Origin: Firmicutes bacterium UBA3738
GTDB taxonomy: Bacteria > Bacillota > Clostridia > Peptostreptococcales > Anaerovoracaceae
Length of the DNA stretch: 5,787 nt
Direction: 5' to 3'
NCBI GenBank assembly: GCA_002372505.1
Contig: DFGY01000092.1
Span: 15,336 to 21,122 of the forward strand
The notes under the pieces were generated by a model, which saw only the letters and a list, made by a program, of their open reading frames with translations, ran no database searches and was not told the origin of the DNA. Each line of letters starts with the position of its first letter. Within the stretch, counting starts at the first letter, position 1. Shown piece by piece: positions 5,433-5,787 of the stretch. Position numbers and translations under genes: made by a program.

Positions 5433-5605
5433 GCCCCCTCTTTACGAACGCGCGCTATATCTATAATAGTTAAATCGTTTTTTGGGTTTGATATATCGTT
5501 TCGGGAAATGCCTTGGGGGAGGCATTAGAGAGGACCCGAAAAATTCGAGGGTATATTTTTATGAATATACGTTTGGGGTTTCGCGAGCGTCCGTAAAGAA
5601 AGGGC
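5433..5605 (-). ncRNA. Candidate structured RNA of unknown class
   Basis: As minus-strand RNA, 5583-5605 and 5433-5455 form a long-range stem of 23 positions: 19 Watson-Crick pairs, three G-U pairs and one C-U mismatch. As plus-strand RNA the three wobbles would be A-C mismatches, so the minus strand is the likely transcript. Enclosed are a hairpin GTATATT/AATATAC (5551-5570, 6-base loop) and a two-part hairpin TTTCGGG/CCCGAAA (5499-5505 with 5535-5541). The latter carries an inner AATGCC/GGCATT helix (5507-5512 with 5521-5526) whose apical loop is UCCCCCAA, with a one-sided 8-base internal loop. About 43 bases (5456-5498) remain single-stranded. No protein frame is convincing. I do not recognise a riboswitch, RNase P, tmRNA, SRP or 6S pattern. 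Its promoter is not evident, so it may be a leader of the ATPase mRNA or the 3' end of the Ig-like gene transcript. Confidence 0.5.
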
Positions 5606-5606
5606 T

Positions 5607-5660
5607 GCCCCCTGGGTGGGGGCGGGCTACCGGAATGAAATTCATACTCCGGCTGCCCGC
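5607..5660. other. Two strong GC-rich hairpins next to the candidate RNA
   Basis: GCCCCC (5607-5612), loop TGGGT, GGGGGC (5618-5623) is a 6-bp hairpin. GCGGGC (5622-5627) pairs with GCCCGC (5655-5660); inside it CCGGA pairs with TCCGG and ATGA with TCAT, about 15 bp in all. The two share bases 5622-5623, so they abut or compete for 2 bp. They stand directly 5' of the long-range stem in the minus-strand direction and could belong to the same RNA. Neither is followed by a T-run on the minus strand. Confidence 0.5.
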
Positions 5661-5678
5661 TCTTTGTGACTAATATTT

Positions 5679-5698
5679 CAGCGCGAGTTTCCCCGCTG
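5679..5698 (-). other. Small hairpin after the Ig-like gene stop
   Basis: CAGCG and CGCTG form a 5-bp stem around a 10-base interior, 5 bases past the stop codons of the Ig-like gene. No T-run follows, so it is at best a weak terminator or a transcript-end stabiliser. Confidence 0.25.
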
Positions 5699-5703
5699 CT
5701 TTA

Positions 5704-5787
5704 TTATTTAACTGTCACCTTGAAGGTTGTGTATACGCCGTTCTGTGCATATGCCCAGATGGTGCACTTACCCTTCTTCTTGGCTGT
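5704..5787 (-). CDS. C-terminus of a bacterial Ig-like (Big_2-type) domain protein, partial
   Basis: The last 27 codons read TAKKKGKCTIWAYAQNGV and then YTTFKVTVK, ending in TAA TAA (5704-5706 and 5701-5703). The pattern KKGKCTIWAYAQNGVYTTFKV matches the final two beta-strands of Ig-like domains of the Big_2 type, where a G-x-C/A-x-I-x-A-x-A strand leads to a final hydrophobic strand ending KVTVK. Such domains usually stand in tandem at the C-terminus of secreted or surface proteins of Clostridia. The rest of the gene lies beyond the right edge, so length, signal peptide and other domains cannot be seen. Confidence 0.7.
   Translation of the reverse strand, partial: TAKKKGKCTIWAYAQNGVYTTFKVTVK

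Noticed and set aside
5433..5605. Retron ncRNA beside an accessory ATPase
   Set aside because: There is no reverse transcriptase in the window, and the gene after the ATPase is a cell-wall enzyme.
5482..5673. A 63-codon plus-strand frame starting with TTG
   Set aside because: It has no ribosome-binding site and no recognisable motif, and it runs straight through the hairpins of the candidate minus-strand RNA.

Overview
The window looks like part of a chromosome from an anaerobic Gram-positive Firmicute of the Clostridia (Eubacteriales) type. This is an inference from several things: strong AGGAGG ribosome-binding sites, a secreted lysine- and tyrosine-rich protein, a membrane-anchored YkuD L,D-transpeptidase, the end of a bacterial Ig-like surface protein, and short GTCCCC-bearing intergenic repeats of a kind I recall from Firmicutes. 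Base composition is mixed: moderate in purB and the transpeptidase, visibly AT-richer in the secreted-protein gene and the ATPase. The genus cannot be named from this sequence alone. Every gene I can support lies on the minus strand, so transcription runs from high to low coordinates.

From right to left: the last 27 codons of an Ig-like-domain protein (5704-5787); a 472-base stretch without a convincing protein gene (5232-5703) packed with inverted repeats, including a long-range stem that pairs much better as minus-strand RNA than as plus-strand RNA; an orphan AAA-type ATPase (4116-5231) whose initiation region is tandemly duplicated upstream; an L,D-transpeptidase (2670-4061); adenylosuccinate lyase PurB (1195-2622); a secreted repeat protein (199-1086) with its own promoter, an 11-bp operator-like dyad around the -10 box and a clear intrinsic terminator; and tRNA-Arg(CCU) (30-105) with its own promoter directly after that terminator.

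The genes do not form one pathway. PurB serves purine synthesis and the AMP branch, the transpeptidase acts on peptidoglycan outside the membrane, the secreted protein is of unknown function, and the ATPase is of unknown role. The transpeptidase and purB are 47 bp apart and may be co-transcribed. Three related palindromic elements (1-25, 1169-1197, 2637-2669) sit in the gaps; one supplies the purB stop codon and one begins immediately after the transpeptidase stop codon.

The most unusual part is the 5215-5700 interval: a hairpin-rich, probably transcribed minus-strand RNA directly upstream of an orphan ATPase with repeated start codons. Whether the RNA and the ATPase work together is a hypothesis. 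I do not recognise the RNA as a known class.
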